Shown here: in pieces, positions 32,464-45,988 of the stretch
Position numbering within the stretch: the stretch's first letter is position 1
Layout: each line of letters begins with the position of its first letter
NCBI GenBank assembly: GCA_011316305.1
Contig: SAUG01000103.1
Span: 62,001 to 126,000, forward strand
DNA: 64,000 nucleotides
Direction of reading: 5' to 3'
DNA from: Rusavskia elegans
Lineage: Eukaryota > Ascomycota > Lecanoromycetes > Teloschistales > Teloschistaceae
Position numbers and translations under genes: made by a program
The notes under the pieces: model-generated
What the model was told of the DNA's origin: nothing
The model's database searches: none
Seen by the model: only the letters and a program-made list of their open reading frames with translations

Positions 32464-34584
32464 TCAAGAGCCATTGACCTGATTTTCCAAGTGTGCAATC
32501 GCATCAGGACCGCTCTTGGGTGTACCGTTGACTGCAAGCTGTTTGATGTCTGGATGTAGAATATTTGACGAATTGGGTCTGAATGGAATGGGCGTGTTTG
32601 GCCGACTCGATATGAACTGGCAAAGACGTCAGTGTCCAAGAATCTACTGCCGAAGCACGCAAAGGGAAAGGTACATACCGAAGAGGCCGCCGATAGCAAA
32701 GCTATCAAACTGGCTTGAACCACATCCTCGTGGATACCCACGCCCCAGACTTTCTCTTGGCTTCCTGCCGCTGAGGTTTCAATATAGGCAGCCGATTTGA
32801 CATTTCTCCCTTTGCCGGGTGCACGCGCATGTTCGCTGAGAGCATGCTGCTCATAGTGATCGACATCGAGGTCGATGTTCAGCGTGCTCAGTGCGTTTGC
32901 CAATGATGAAATTGGACCGTTACCAACACCACGGATTTGGTGCTCTTCGCCATCGATCGAGATAACCCCGACGAATATACGCTTGAGGTTTCGAGTATCT
33001 TGGGCGCGTCCTTTCTCCGGAGGTACCGGGCTAGAGGAACGATCCGTGTCGATACTGTAGTCGACAAGTGTAAAGCGTGGTGTGGTGTCAAGATGGTATG
33101 ATTTCTTGAACAAAGCCACCGTCTCGGGTCCCTTGAGTTCTTGACCAAGGGCATCGGCTTCCTTTTTGAAAATCTTCGAGAAAGCGATCTGGAGGCCCCG
33201 TGGGAGACGAAGCCCAAGTGATGTTTCAAGAATATATGCCAATCCACCTTTACCACTCTGAGAGTTGACCCGGATGATGGCCTCATAAGTACGGCCGATA
33301 TCTTGTGGATCCAAAGGTAGATAGGGCATCTGCCACTGATCTTCTCTTGTCGAGCCAGATACTTTGCGAGTGTGGAACCCTTTATTGATGGCATCTTGAT
33401 GAGACCCGCTGAAGGCACAGACGACCAATTGACCTCCATAAGGCGCACGAGGGTGGACCGGGATCTTGTTGCACTCTTCGACGATGTCGATCACGGCATT
33501 TATGTCCGAAAAGTCGATATTTGGGTGGATCCCCTGAGTATAAAGGTTCAGAGCTAGAGTCACCAAATCTACATTTCCTGTCCTTTCACCATTGCCGAAA
33601 AGGGTACCTTCGACGCGGTCAGCGCCGGCCATCTGGGCCAACTCGGCCGCCGCGACGGCACATCCTCGATCGTTGTGAGGATGCAGAGATACACAGATCT
33701 TTTCCCGCTCTGATATGTGGCGACAGAAGTATTCGATTTGATCGGCATAGACATTGGGGGTGGACATTTCAACAGTCGCTGGTAGATTGAAGATGATGGG
33801 ATTCGCTTCGGAAGGTTCCCACGCAGCCTTGACGGCTTCGCATATACGTATGACATATTCTGGTGAAGTATCGGAAAAGGTTTCTGGGGAAAATTCGTAG
33901 GCCCATTCAGTCCCAGCCTGGGTCGGGTCGTCTTTTGTGATTGACCGCGCGTACTTTGTGCATTTCACGGCCAAGTCAATGCCCTGCTCCTGCGTAAAGC
34001 CGAAGACAATGCGCTGGAAGCACTCGCTTGTTGCCAGATAGAGGTGTAGTAAAGCCTTCTTGGCCCCTTTGAGCGAGTCAACGGTTCGCCGGATGAGGTC
34101 TTCCCTGCACGGGGAGAGGACCTGCAGCCATACATCGTCCGGTACGATGCCAGGAGTCTCGACCAAACGGCGCGTAAAACCAAAGTCGGTATCGGATGCT
34201 GAAGGGAAAGATACTTCAATCTCTTTGTAGCCAAGTAGAACCAACATTTGGAAGTAGCGGTACTTCTGATCGGAATCCTGTAGTGCCAATGCTTAGCATT
34301 GCTCCTGGCATCGAATCGAATCTCCCTAATCCTGTTCGGCTGTTGATTGAGAAGCTTGGACAATCCATGCTCACCATTGGGTCGACCAGCGACTGATTCC
34401 CATCTCTCAGGTCGGTTGAGAGCCATCGAGGAGGCTTTTCGACGGTCTTCGAGGGCCATTGGCGGTCAGGGATATGTAGCGGTTTGAAGGTCCGGTACTT
34501 TCTGGATGGGTCTTTGAGCCTGAAAGAGAAGCCATCAGCGAAATCCACTGGATGCAGATGTAGACCTCTTACCTACATGGGCAT
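32464..34584 (-). CDS. LEU4: 2-isopropylmalate synthase
   Basis: Exons are 34584-34577, 34519-34375, 34277-32679 and 32616-32464 (634 residues). The enzyme condenses acetyl-CoA with 2-ketoisovalerate, the first committed step of leucine synthesis. The first coding exon is 8 nt (MPM after joining) and leads into [20 protein letters not shown]. Active-site features are [14 protein letters not shown] [12 protein letters not shown] (metal Asp), SLHPHNDRG (metal His pair) and [10 protein letters not shown]-terminal LeuA dimer/regulatory domain (about 430-585) confers feedback by leucine in the family. The last intron (62 nt) must be removed: reading through gives a spurious tail, while splicing gives 50 residues ending [10 protein letters not shown]. 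Mitochondrial or cytosolic location depends on the start used, and I see no strong presequence. Confidence 0.93.
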
Positions 34585-35015
34585 GATGACTCGAGATGAA
34601 TCGCCCGTCGCTGAGCGCTTGCTGAAGGGTATATATCTCTTCCTCCGACAACGAGTGCTCCAGGTGAGGGGTTAGTACCAGTAGTAAAGCATACAAAACA
34701 GGTTTCTGGCCAGCATTGGCTGCATATCCAACGATGCAAAAGGTTACATGGCGTGCATCAAACTTTCTTCCGAATTGTGGGGGGTTGTGTCTTGCGCTAA
34801 ACGAGTACGAGGGGGGGTCATTCCAAGGAATTGTTCCGCTGCCGAGGGAAAAATCCTCTTCGGCTAGCGTTGAGTGGTCGTAGTGAGACCAGTGCACCGC
34901 TCGGAGCGCACCAGCATCGAATCCTCAACGGCTTCATATGTGTAGATTATTGTTGCTCTTCCATAGTTGAAGCTGCGGCTTCAACGTGTTTGACTGAATT
35001 GACAGAGAGCTTGCT
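34585..35015. promoter_or_regulatory. Divergent region between LEU4 and SGNH hydrolase
   Basis: About 430 bases separate the two start codons. I looked for a Leu3-type CCGGnnnnCCGG site and did not find one. Confidence 0.3.
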
Positions 35016-36025
35016 ATGAGCTTTCAGCTTCTTGGTCTTCTTCTTCCTTGCGTGTATCTGGTCGCGTTATTATTCCCGTCTTCATTGGTTGCCTGCTCTG
35101 ACTCCCACCGATATGTAGACTGCCTTGTTCCTCCCATCTCTACCTCATTTTCCCCCGACCTTTGCTACCGACAAATCGACAACTTGCAAGGGCAAGCTAC
35201 GATGGAGAACACGGCGTCCACTACAGATATGGAATCTCCCACAAACGAAGGGATCAATCCTCTACGCATCCTGTGCTTCGGTGATTCTCTGACTGCCGGC
35301 TACTCCTCATACGGGTATTCCCATTACCCGTATGCAGCTCAAATACGAAAGGAGCTAAAGAAAGCGTTTCCAGCAGCAGAGGCCCAAGTGGTTGTCTCGG
35401 GCTTGTCAGGAGACCGCGTAGTCGCAGGGCAGTTCCTACGACGGATGAAAGGCATGTGTGCCACAGACGACTATCCACCGTATGATTGGATCATTGTGCT
35501 AGGAGGCACCAATGACTTGGGATGGAGTGAGCCGCCGGACAAGGTGTATCAGGCTCTGAGTTGGTGACATGTATATATTGACGTTGGGTAATCCAGATGA
35601 CTGATCTGTACGCGCGCTAGAGGACATCTGGACCGTGGCCCTCGAGACTGGAGCCAATGTTTTGGCGTTGAGTGTGCTGGAGGCAGAGCATACCGGAGGA
35701 GATCTCATTCAGCGGCGGAACGAGCTGAATGAGATGATTGCTCGGCATTCCGAGCATAGATGGTGAGTCATTCCCACTGTCAGGGCTGTGACGGCGCCCT
35801 CATGTGATTGCTGACTTGATGCCCGGATGTAGGCATTACATGGATCTGTGTGCAGCTGTACCCTACTTCAACATGAGTGATACCCAGAAGCCGCGGATAT
35901 GGGATGATGGATTGCACTTGACTATGGCCGGGTATGAGATGATGGGAGAGGCCATTGCCGCTAAGTTGATCGAGCTGTTGCACGTCGTCGAAAAGCCTGT
36001 TAACGATGGGGCAATGATGAGATAG
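35016..36025 (+). CDS. SGNH/GDSL-family hydrolase
   Basis: Exons are 35016-35559, 35621-35762 and 35833-36025 (292 residues). SGNH blocks are visible: ILCFGDSLTAGY with nucleophile Ser, the block I-IV residues GLSGDRV and GGTNDLGW, and the C-terminal IWDDGLHLTMAGYEMMG with the catalytic Asp/His. Such enzymes are esterases or lipases of broad specificity. Two starts are possible. The first ATG gives a hydrophobic leader (LLGLLLPCVYLVALLFPSSL) suggesting secretion. An internal ATG at 35202 gives a 230-residue cytosolic protein starting MENTASTTDMES, closer to the usual size. The first donor (GTTGGT) is weak, but the frame fit (ALKDIW) supports it. Confidence 0.82.
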
Positions 36026-36314
36026 GAATTCAATGAGCAAGAAGAACAGCATCTGCGAATTACATTAATGTGTTACTCATAATTCATCCCCAATTTCCCA
36101 GACGCCATGCTTTTGATGAAAGACCGAAAAAACATCCGCAGAGCAAAGCTGTGGCAGAGTACATTACAAACATCGACATTCAAGATCAGGCAGCAAGACA
36201 CCCTGGGATGACCAGAAGTCCCATACATTCTCCCCCATCATAACCTCATCACTCAGACTTTCTTTACACCTAATCGCCATCAGCTTGAGAAGATGAAGAG
36301 GTGCTAGGGAGTAA
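36026..36314. other. Short intergenic region
   Basis: This is the 3' flank of two convergent genes. Nothing is recognised. Confidence 0.4.
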
Positions 36315-37739
36315 TCACGGTGATAACTTCAAGGTCGCTGCCCTCTTGATGAAACCTTCCGTCAAAACCGTGGTTGACCTGGGTGAGAGCGCCAGCAGCT
36401 GCAGCTCGATCTCGCTCATCTCGTCTTCCGGTATGACAAGCTGCTGCTCGCCTAGGTGCTTGTGCACCCACCGAACGTTTTGATCTCTCGGGTTGCCAAG
36501 GATATCCCATTTCGCCAGCGACACCGGAACATAGGCACTTTTATCCTCAGGACCTGGGCCTCCGAGCTCTTTCCGTACACGCACTGAAGAATGAATGTAC
36601 TCTTCTGTGTGTTTGAGAATTTCCTTCCCGACTGTCTTTCCCGTAGTAGAGTCTACCACGTAATAGTGCCCTGGCGTTCGAACTTTTTTGCCTGCGATGC
36701 GTTCGATTCCGGCCATGGAATTGTAGATTTTGCCCATTCCCCACGACCGGACGGGAAGACCCTGTTCCCTATAGTAGTTGGTGGTCAGCCGGCGTTGGGT
36801 TTTGATGTATTCGAGATCGAAGTCGAGAAAAGGAAACATTTGGGCAATCATCCATACAAGGGTGATGTCGGCCAGACCGGTATCTTCGTAACTACCACCA
36901 ACGTTGCTATGTACCCCGGGAAACCAGCATTGCTTCAGGGTGATTGGGTTCTTCTGCCCTTCTGGTTTGTGCCAAAGGGTGGGACCGAAAGGTTTGCGAT
37001 ATTCATCTAGTGCCAGCGCCTGAAAAGCATGCTCGATATTCGGAGATACTTTGGTGTCGATGAAGGAATAGTCGGTCGGTTTTCGTGGAATCAGACCAAT
37101 ATCCGGAATCCCCAAGGCTCCGACGGTGTCCCACACACCGATTGCAGATATCGAGATATTTCGCCTCGTAAACCCTCGTTGTTCGAGCTCCTCGGCATAG
37201 GCAGGATCCGTCACGCTTGGCTTGTTAGGAAAAGGACGGTCTGGCCATCTTGATTTGTACTTGACATCGGCCTGATGCTCCCAGTCCTTGAAAATGGCGT
37301 AGAACTCGACCATGCCTTCCACGGTGAGGAGTCCGACGCTCGATATCATGGCTGCAATGCTGCGGGCTGTGAATGCGCCACGAGAGAAGCCGAAGAGGAT
37401 TATTTGGTCGCCCGGCTGGTAATTGGCGGCGAGGAAAGCATAGGCTTCTCTGATATTCTCCGAAAGTCCGGCGCCAGTGCCACCACCGTAGACGTGGTCC
37501 CACCAGCTCTCTTCGGTACCCACACCGGCTTGGTAATATATGATCTGAGCACGGCCATCTTGGCTCATCGGCCGTATAGCTCGACAAATCCGTGTGACAT
37601 TCGAGGGAACTTGGAGATGTCCGTTGTGGTCCCAGGGAAGATACGAGTCTTTCTCGAAGCCGTTGTCGCTGTTCATCCATGTACCATCGCAAGCAACAAT
37701 CAAACGCTTCGCGAAGCAGTTGCTCTTCACCTCCTCCAT
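36315..37739 (-). CDS. DUF2235 alpha/beta-hydrolase (Tle1-like domain)
   Basis: This single exon encodes 474 residues from the ATG at 37739. The frame stays open upstream, but that part has no family similarity. The protein matches the DUF2235 domain shared with bacterial Tle1 phospholipase effectors: it begins KRLIVACDGTWMN, has the nucleophile elbow ILFGFSRGAFTAR (GxSxG), ISAIGVWDTVGALG and WFPGVHSNVGGSY, where the Asp and His are expected. No signal peptide is seen, so an intracellular lipase/esterase-like role is likely. Many filamentous fungi carry several copies; substrates are unknown. It is divergent from the acyltransferase gene, with about 900 bases between start codons. Confidence 0.87.
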   Translation of the reverse strand: MEEVKSNCFAKRLIVACDGTWMNSDNGFEKDSYLPWDHNGHLQVPSNVTRICRAIRPMSQDGRAQIIYYQAGVGTEESWWDHVYGGGTGAGLSENIREAYAFLAANYQPGDQIILFGFSRGAFTARSIAAMISSVGLLTVEGMVEFYAIFKDWEHQADVKYKSRWPDRPFPNKPSVTDPAYAEELEQRGFTRRNISISAIGVWDTVGALGIPDIGLIPRKPTDYSFIDTKVSPNIEHAFQALALDEYRKPFGPTLWHKPEGQKNPITLKQCWFPGVHSNVGGSYEDTGLADITLVWMIAQMFPFLDFDLEYIKTQRRLTTNYYREQGLPVRSWGMGKIYNSMAGIERIAGKKVRTPGHYYVVDSTTGKTVGKEILKHTEEYIHSSVRVRKELGGPGPEDKSAYVPVSLAKWDILGNPRDQNVRWVHKHLGEQQLVIPEDEMSEIELQLLALSPRSTTVLTEGFIKRAATLKLSP

Positions 37740-38638
37740 GACCAATTTGACGGAGAAAGAAATAAAGAGAATTAATGATACTGTATCACTGCTCCTTAGG
37801 AAACAGTATATGCGGGTTTTGGAACGAGGGTAGTAGGGGTAGGTATCGAGAACGACAGTAATAAGAAACGAATGGTTGTTAGTAAGGAATTGGATGAGTT
37901 GAAGGAATTGAGCGAAGAATTGGGAAACGATCCACCAGAGACCTTTAATATCTGCAGAAGTCCAGTCACAAGCATGAGGCATAAGGCAATAGAGTGTTGG
38001 AGGAAGGACACGAGGGTGGTCAGACAAACATCGTGGAGACACCGCCACGGAGGGAAAAATACCATGTTCCCTAAAGACGTCGTCTTCTGCTATACATATC
38101 ACCTTTGTGATACTTGCGGCAGCTTCCCGCCAACCGAACCCTGAAATGCGGCTGATTCGAAAGAGTCACGAGTAGGGACAATGTAGGCTCCCATCCTCTG
38201 GCCGTATCATTATTGGTCACTTGGAGCGCCAGATGTGTTCTCACGACACCAACACGGGACTTCGCCCTGCAGCACAGACGCTTCGCCTCCGGGTAACGAC
38301 AGCCCAGAGGATAATTCTGAAACACAGTGCGATGCAAATAAGCTCCACGTTTATGCACAAAGCCGTGTGCTTATTTTGGGGTGACTTGCTCCGTGGTGTG
38401 TGAATGGTCGTCAGAATCCGAGGTGCCAGAGAGGAAGAAAGTTTGACTTGCCTGATGCGTCGCTTGCCACGCTTGCCACGCTTGCCACGTTGGGACGCGA
38501 GGCCGCCAACCGCCGCTAACCGACCCGGGTAATTGGATGTTTGCAATGACGCTCGTATCTCGAAACTTGGAAGTTCCTCCCACGCGACCTCGTCTTCCGC
38601 TTTTCGACCTTTGAGGTTTGCTATCAAGACCCTCTGAC
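37740..38638. promoter_or_regulatory. Divergent intergenic region
   Basis: This region holds promoters for the DUF2235 gene and the acyltransferase. A short tandem repeat of about 10 bases (GCTTGCCAC units, near 38461-38490) is the only structure noticed. Confidence 0.35.
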
Positions 38639-40626
38639 ATGGCTGCAGCGTCTGGTCCAAGCATGGCCAAGGTCAAGTCGAGACCAGGACCTGCTACTCA
38701 CATCAGGAATGGCGAATACTCGGCCGCTACTCGAGCTCTTGCTCTGGGTTCCTACTTCATCTCCGGTTGTATGGCGTGAGTGATCCTGTTGCCTTTTCGT
38801 CCCGACTTTATTACTAACCACACACGAGGTCAGAATCAATGCCTCCCAGTTCCTCGGTGCACCGCTCTATCTAATCAACGAGAACTGGTACGACTCCTGG
38901 ATTGCCTTTACCAAGCAGTCATGGGGGCTCCTCACCGCCAGCATGACCCAATGCTGGGCCCCTACCGTCGTCAGGGTAAGCGGGCACAAAAGTGTCAGGG
39001 GCGAGCTCTTGAGAACTATCGATGGAAATCTACTATCCAATTTCTCGGAAAGGATGATCCTGATTGCCAACCATCAAGTGAGCCCCTTTCGTCTTGACCC
39101 AAAGAACCCCTCTGACGCGACTCCAGATCTATACAGATTGGCTTTATCTTTGGTGGATCGGTTATACCAACGGAATGCACGGCCGCATTTATGTTGTTCT
39201 CAAAGAGTCCTTGCGTCGAATTCCAGTTATTGGCTGGGGCATGCAATTTTCCCAATTCATCTTTCTCAAGCGCAACTGGGAACAGGACAAAGATCGGTTG
39301 GCCTCTCACTTGCAGAAACTCAACGACGCCGTCGCCCCCATGTGGCTGATGCTTTTCCCAGAAGGCACCAACCTTCATCCGGTGACCAGGAAAGGTAGTA
39401 AGAAATGGGCCGACAAGAACAAGATCCCGGACATGCAGCATCAACTATTGCCGCGCAGCAAGGGTCTGCAGTTTTGCATTCAACAGTTGCGAAAGACTGT
39501 TCCCTATGTGTATGACTGTACGATCGCTTACGAAGGTGTACCTACTGGGCAGTATGCCTCGGAAATCTTCACCATCCAGGCTGCGTACTTTGGAGGCAAA
39601 CCGCCAAAGTCTGTCAACATGTACTGGCGCCGTTTTGACGTTTGGTCGATACCAGTCGACAATGACAGAGATTTTGATAATTGGCTAAGGGCTCGTTGGA
39701 TCGAGAAGGATCAACTACTGGACAACTACCAGAAGACCGGTCGGTTCCCTGCTGATACCGGCGTCGATGAACTAGCAGACGGCAGGAAGCGCCGAGGAGC
39801 AGGCTACATCGAGACTGAAATTAAGCCCAACAAGTGGTACGAATATCTTCAGATTTTCGCACCTGTTGGCATGCTTGCTTTTGTCTTGTACATGTTTTAT
39901 GGTGGTTTACCAAAGCGGTTCATGAAAGACATAGGTGAACGGGCCGTAGAGCAAAGCCAGCTGGAAGGGCCTGAGAACCTGGAGCAGCTGATCAACTCGG
40001 CGCCACGAATCGTCGAAGTGGACTCGACCAATGCTTCTACAGTTGGCGCCCCGACGAAGATTAAGATCACGCATCAAACGCCGGCAGCTGCTCAAAAAGC
40101 AATCAGGAAACTCGGGCCGAGAAAACCGGGTGTGCCTAATCCACAATCGAAACCAAAGCCGACAGCTGGGCAAGCGGTAAGAAACGGTCGGAAGCCAAAG
40201 AAGCTCAATGTAAATAAAGCAGCTGACAGGAAACCTCCGAAACTTCACGTCAAGTCTGAAGTAGCCGCCGGGTCGAAGCCTCCTGAAACAAGCCACACGA
40301 GTGCCAATCACAGCGCTGGCGAAGCGCCGAAAAAGCTCGAAGTGAAGCATGGGACAGATGTGCCACAAGCCAAGGTACCAGCACAAAGGAAGCCTAAGTC
40401 GACTTCGACCCCGGAAAAGCTCCCCACAAACAAGGTCGGATCCAAAATCAATGCGCCGCCAGCGGCTCCAAAACTGCGTGTTAAGTCACAGCCCAAGCTG
40501 GCTGGGAAAAGCACCAAGGCCAAAGGTGCGCCTGCCGGCGACAAGGAGAACCACCCACCCAAGAAGCTGGAGATCAAACCTAAGTCTGACGATAACTCTA
40601 CAACGAAGCAGGGAAGGTCTACTTGA
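38639..40626 (+). CDS. Membrane lysophospholipid/glycerophosphate acyltransferase
   Basis: Exons are 38639-38775, 38834-39077 and 39127-40626 (626 residues). The PlsC-type acyltransferase motifs are ANHQIYTDW (NHX4D, created by joining exons 2 and 3) and LFPEGTN. There is an N-terminal hydrophobic segment (ALALGSYFISGCMAINASQF) and a second one after the catalytic domain (IFAPVGMLAFVLYMFYGG). It resembles the fungal proteins related to yeast Cst26/Psi1 and Vps66, which remodel phospholipid acyl chains at the ER or lipid particles. The last about 190 residues form a Lys/Pro-rich disordered tail with repeated PKKLEVK- and PPKLHVK-like words. A GTAAGC inside exon 2 (near 38976) is not used, since the read-through residues match the family. 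Confidence 0.87.
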
Positions 40627-40744
40627 GTGAATCATGGTCAAGTCAAGTTCATTTGGCTGTGGCAAGATCAACAACAGAAACCATAATAATATACCCCTTT
40701 ATAGCACATCCAGTTTCCTTCGACCTTCAGATCATCCTTCAAGA

Positions 40745-42745
40745 TTAGTCCTGTTTTCGCCCAACGGTTCCAATCCTCCGCAACCCCCAAACACTCAGGC
40801 AGAGGCTGGTGCTGTTTATCGCTACCAGGAACCAGAATGCTGCTCTATATCCTTGCATCAAGGCTGGTGAGGTCTCTTTGTCCTTGGACGATGAGCCTGC
40901 GGTGATGTCGTTGGCGACCAGCGTGGTAAGAGCCAAACCCACGCTCTTCCCGATCTGAGATGTGGTCTGGAAAACGCCCCCCGCAAGACCTTGGGTCTTC
41001 ATAGGAAATCTAGAGGTGATGAGAAGATTTGACACGGTGAAGAGTCCATCAGCCCCTATGGGATTAAGGAGAAAAGCGGCAAAAGCAAACGACCAGTATG
41101 TCGCCTTAGGTTTTATCAAAGCCATCAGCAGAGGCGACGACCAGGACAAGACAAGACTGAAAATAACAATCCAATCAGCACGAATGCGATGAACCAATAA
41201 ACCGACGAGAATGTTGGCGAGGACCCCCGTCACAATTGCTGGGGAAAGGCGAAGTCCTGCCTGGAGAGCACTTAGCTCCTGGATGTTCTGGAGAAAGAAG
41301 TTGCCGAACTGTTCCACTGCATTGAAGGAGCCCCAGACCAGGAAGACGTTAACGCAGATACTGGTGAAGACCTTGTCTTTCCAGAGCGAGTTTGGTATTA
41401 GCGCCGCTTTCCTGAGCTTTTCTTGCCTGTTCATCCAGCTCACAAACGCCACCAATAAGACAAGTGCGACTGTCAATAATGCAATGTTTCCTGGCTCGTG
41501 GATTGCAGAAGAATCTGTGGACACAATCGCCAGGACGTACGACAGCATAGCCAGCGCTGCACTTATGATCAGCGCTCCAACCCAATCGATTTCGTCACCC
41601 AGTCGCCCCAAAGTCACACTCTCGACCTTCCCCACACCTTCCGGCAACTGCCACATCGACAGCGCAAACACAAGCCCGTTGATGATCGCAGATAGATAAA
41701 AACCCCATTCCCACCCGATCGAGGAGGTTAGAACACCACCCAACGTCAAGCCCAACCCAAAGCCTACCGGTTGGCCGCCACCCATGGCCGCGAAGGCAAG
41801 GTTCCGACCTCGACCAGGCACGAACGCATCATTGATGATACTCACCGCGGATGTCAGGCACAAAGAAGCTGCAACACCAGCGAAAGCACGAAAGACGATG
41901 AGTTGAACCCCACTTTTCGACAACCCACAGGCCAAGGAAGTAAGTGTTTGCAGGAAGTTCCCAACGAGATAGGTATGTCTGCTGCCGACGACATCGGCGA
42001 TGGAGCCGGCGAGGAGGAGCGTGCAGCCGCAAGTGAGGGCTTGGATTGTGACGGGCCTGGAATGGGAGCGGTCGTCAGCCCTTTAGTGTAATGGCTTGGT
42101 CTATCCAAACATTGGTTCAAGCAAAGTGCCCATATTATCAATGGAAATTCTTGAAATGGCTTTAGAGCTGTGACCCTCACACACACACACCATATAGATG
42201 ATGACCACCCTTCTTTCCCGTTGATCATACGGAGTAGATGTTGTGTAACCAGCAAAAAAGGGGAGAGAGATGAATCCATCTCCCTCCCAATCACTACACC
42301 TCATCCATCATACATCCCCCCCAGCCCCCACCAGCAGCAGAACGACCAACAAGTCTGAAAACAGAAAAAAAAAACACAAAACACAAAACACAAAACACAA
42401 AAACAAGAAAACAATGACCAAAACTCACCACAAAACAACCCCCACACCCAACCTCAAATCCTTAGCAATCGCCGGTGTCGCAACGACCAGCGCACCGTTC
42501 AGGAAGGAATTCACGCCCGTGATGACGGCCACGCAGGTGATTACGATGACGGTTCTGGCTTTTGCTTTTGCTTTTGCTTTTGCCGCTTTAGAAGCGGAGG
42601 GTGATAGAGTAGTGGGTGCAAGGGGGAGAGAGGGAGTTGGAAGGATGTCGTTGTTGTTGATGACGGGTTGATTGTTGCTGTTGTGAGGATAGGATTCTAG
42701 TTCGATGGTGGAGAGATGGGATATGGGTTGAGTGGGGAGTGACAT
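40745..42745 (-). CDS. MFS drug/proton antiporter (DHA2-like)
   Basis: Exons are 42745-42429 and 42056-40745 (542 residues). The first exon ends inside the first membrane helix region (VIVITCVAVITGVNSFLNGALVVATPAI) and joins at W to PVTIQALTCGCTLLLAGSIADVVGSRHTYLVG, which holds the conserved loop (D-x-x-G-x-R like) of major facilitator proteins. About 12-14 hydrophobic helices follow, so DHA-type multidrug or small-molecule export at the plasma membrane is the likely role. The N-terminal tail has a KAAKAKAKAKAR run. The single intron is 372 nt, far longer than others in the window, and holds a CACAAAA repeat. No metabolite cluster surrounds it. Confidence 0.87.
42376..42410. repeat. ACACAAA microsatellite in MFS intron
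   Basis: Repeated CACAAAA units (about four to five copies) follow an A-run inside the 372-nt intron of the MFS gene. They are simple-sequence DNA. Confidence 0.6.
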
Positions 42746-43777
42746 TGTTGGCGATGTCGTGGTATCAATGTGGAAAAAGGAGAGGTTTTTTTTGGCATGT
42801 GAGATGAGGATGGTGTGAGATCCCACTCAGAAACCTTTAGTGCCGGGCAAGGATAAGATCTAACATTATTGATTGAGAACGGGATCTAAAGCGCTTCCCG
42901 TCATGATGAGCAACTATTGCGGCGAAGACCTGGGTCTTTCCCGTGTGCCGGGTGAAATCATCTTGTAGACTATCTGATCGTGAAGAAAGAGTAAAGAAGA
43001 AGAGTGTTGATATAAAGGGATAAATAAGTACACTGGAGCCCGTGGGCCCCAGCAATGCTCATGTATTGATGGCTAGATACAGCATGCAGCTACCTATTTC
43101 CATGGCCAGTGATCCACCAGCTCTTCACAGCCTTTGACCTACGTAAGATTGGTTAGCAAAGGGGCTAAATATGTCGCACATTGAGAAGAATCCGTCCTTC
43201 CTTCCTGCCTATTGGCACCTTGTCTCTAGCTACGTCTGTTATATTCAGCAACGGGTCATCATATCGCCAGAGGTCGGCCAGTCACAATCACTGGATTACA
43301 ACTGTAAGATGTTTGTCTTCGCTTCTCTTCACGTATCTTAGCATCCCTGCGTGTTTGGTATGGGAGACCTACACGTCAGTTCAACTCCACGTCTCGAGGC
43401 ACAGAGGAAGGGGCCAAGCTTTGGTGCCATGGGTTCGTTGCTCGGTTCATCCCGTTGATGTTCTTCTGTCTTCAATTCGAGGTCGCTTCAGGTCATTCGG
43501 AGTCGAAGAAGGATCCTACCCCAGGCCGTCAGCATGCCATCTCTCTTGGAGACCGTCGGAAAGCTCTTGGTCGTTTCGCTCTTGCTATTGCTCGTCATAC
43601 CTCCATGCCGCTAAGGTCTTGACTTCTCTTTTGACCAGGGATTGGTGCTTTCTTCGTTGCCGTCTTCTTCTTTGCTCTTGTGGGTCGTTCCTCGCCCGGT
43701 GCAAAGACGTCCGCCGGTAGGTCGTAACTAAAGTTAAAATGTCAAAACGGCTGAACAAGGTTGGCTGCATGAGAGAG
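42746..43777. other. Intergenic stretch; possible unresolved membrane-protein gene
   Basis: Upstream of the MFS gene and downstream of poly(A) polymerase. Plus-strand frames from 43171 onward can be pieced into peptides, one with a hydrophobic stretch (IGAFFVAVFFFALVG) near 43640-43690. The introns needed would be 38 and about 22 nt, too short to be real with these borders, so I do not call a gene. Confidence 0.25.
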
Positions 43778-45635
<1,858 letters not shown>

Positions 45636-45988
45636 GTCCAATTGATGACAGAGATCTGAGCGATGTTTTGATCGTGATGTGAAACCTGGACTGGCCTGTA
45701 TAGCCGTTGATCTTTGTGTCTATGAGATGTACAATGAGGAAAAGTAACAACAGCGCATAATCATAGTGATGCAACTGTAGACCATTGTGGTCGATTGAAT
45801 GGCTGGACGTCGGCGATAGCACGTCGATCCCCGAAGACGCTACATCGTTACGGTCTAGCTGGTTTTGCTATATCAAGCCATCGTGAGAACTCCACGTGAG
45901 AGGTTCCTCCAACAAGACTGACCAGATAATGAGCTGCTTTCGGTATCATGGTAAGGTAGTCACGATCCGCAAAAACCTTCGTGACACC
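45636..45988. promoter_or_regulatory. Upstream region of PAP1
   Basis: About 350 bases lie between the PAP1 start and the beginning of the caleosin relic. No specific element is seen. Confidence 0.3.

Noticed and set aside
38971..38985. GTAAGC as an intron donor in the acyltransferase
   Set aside because: Read-through residues match the acyltransferase family and lead into the NHX4D motif, so the site is not used.
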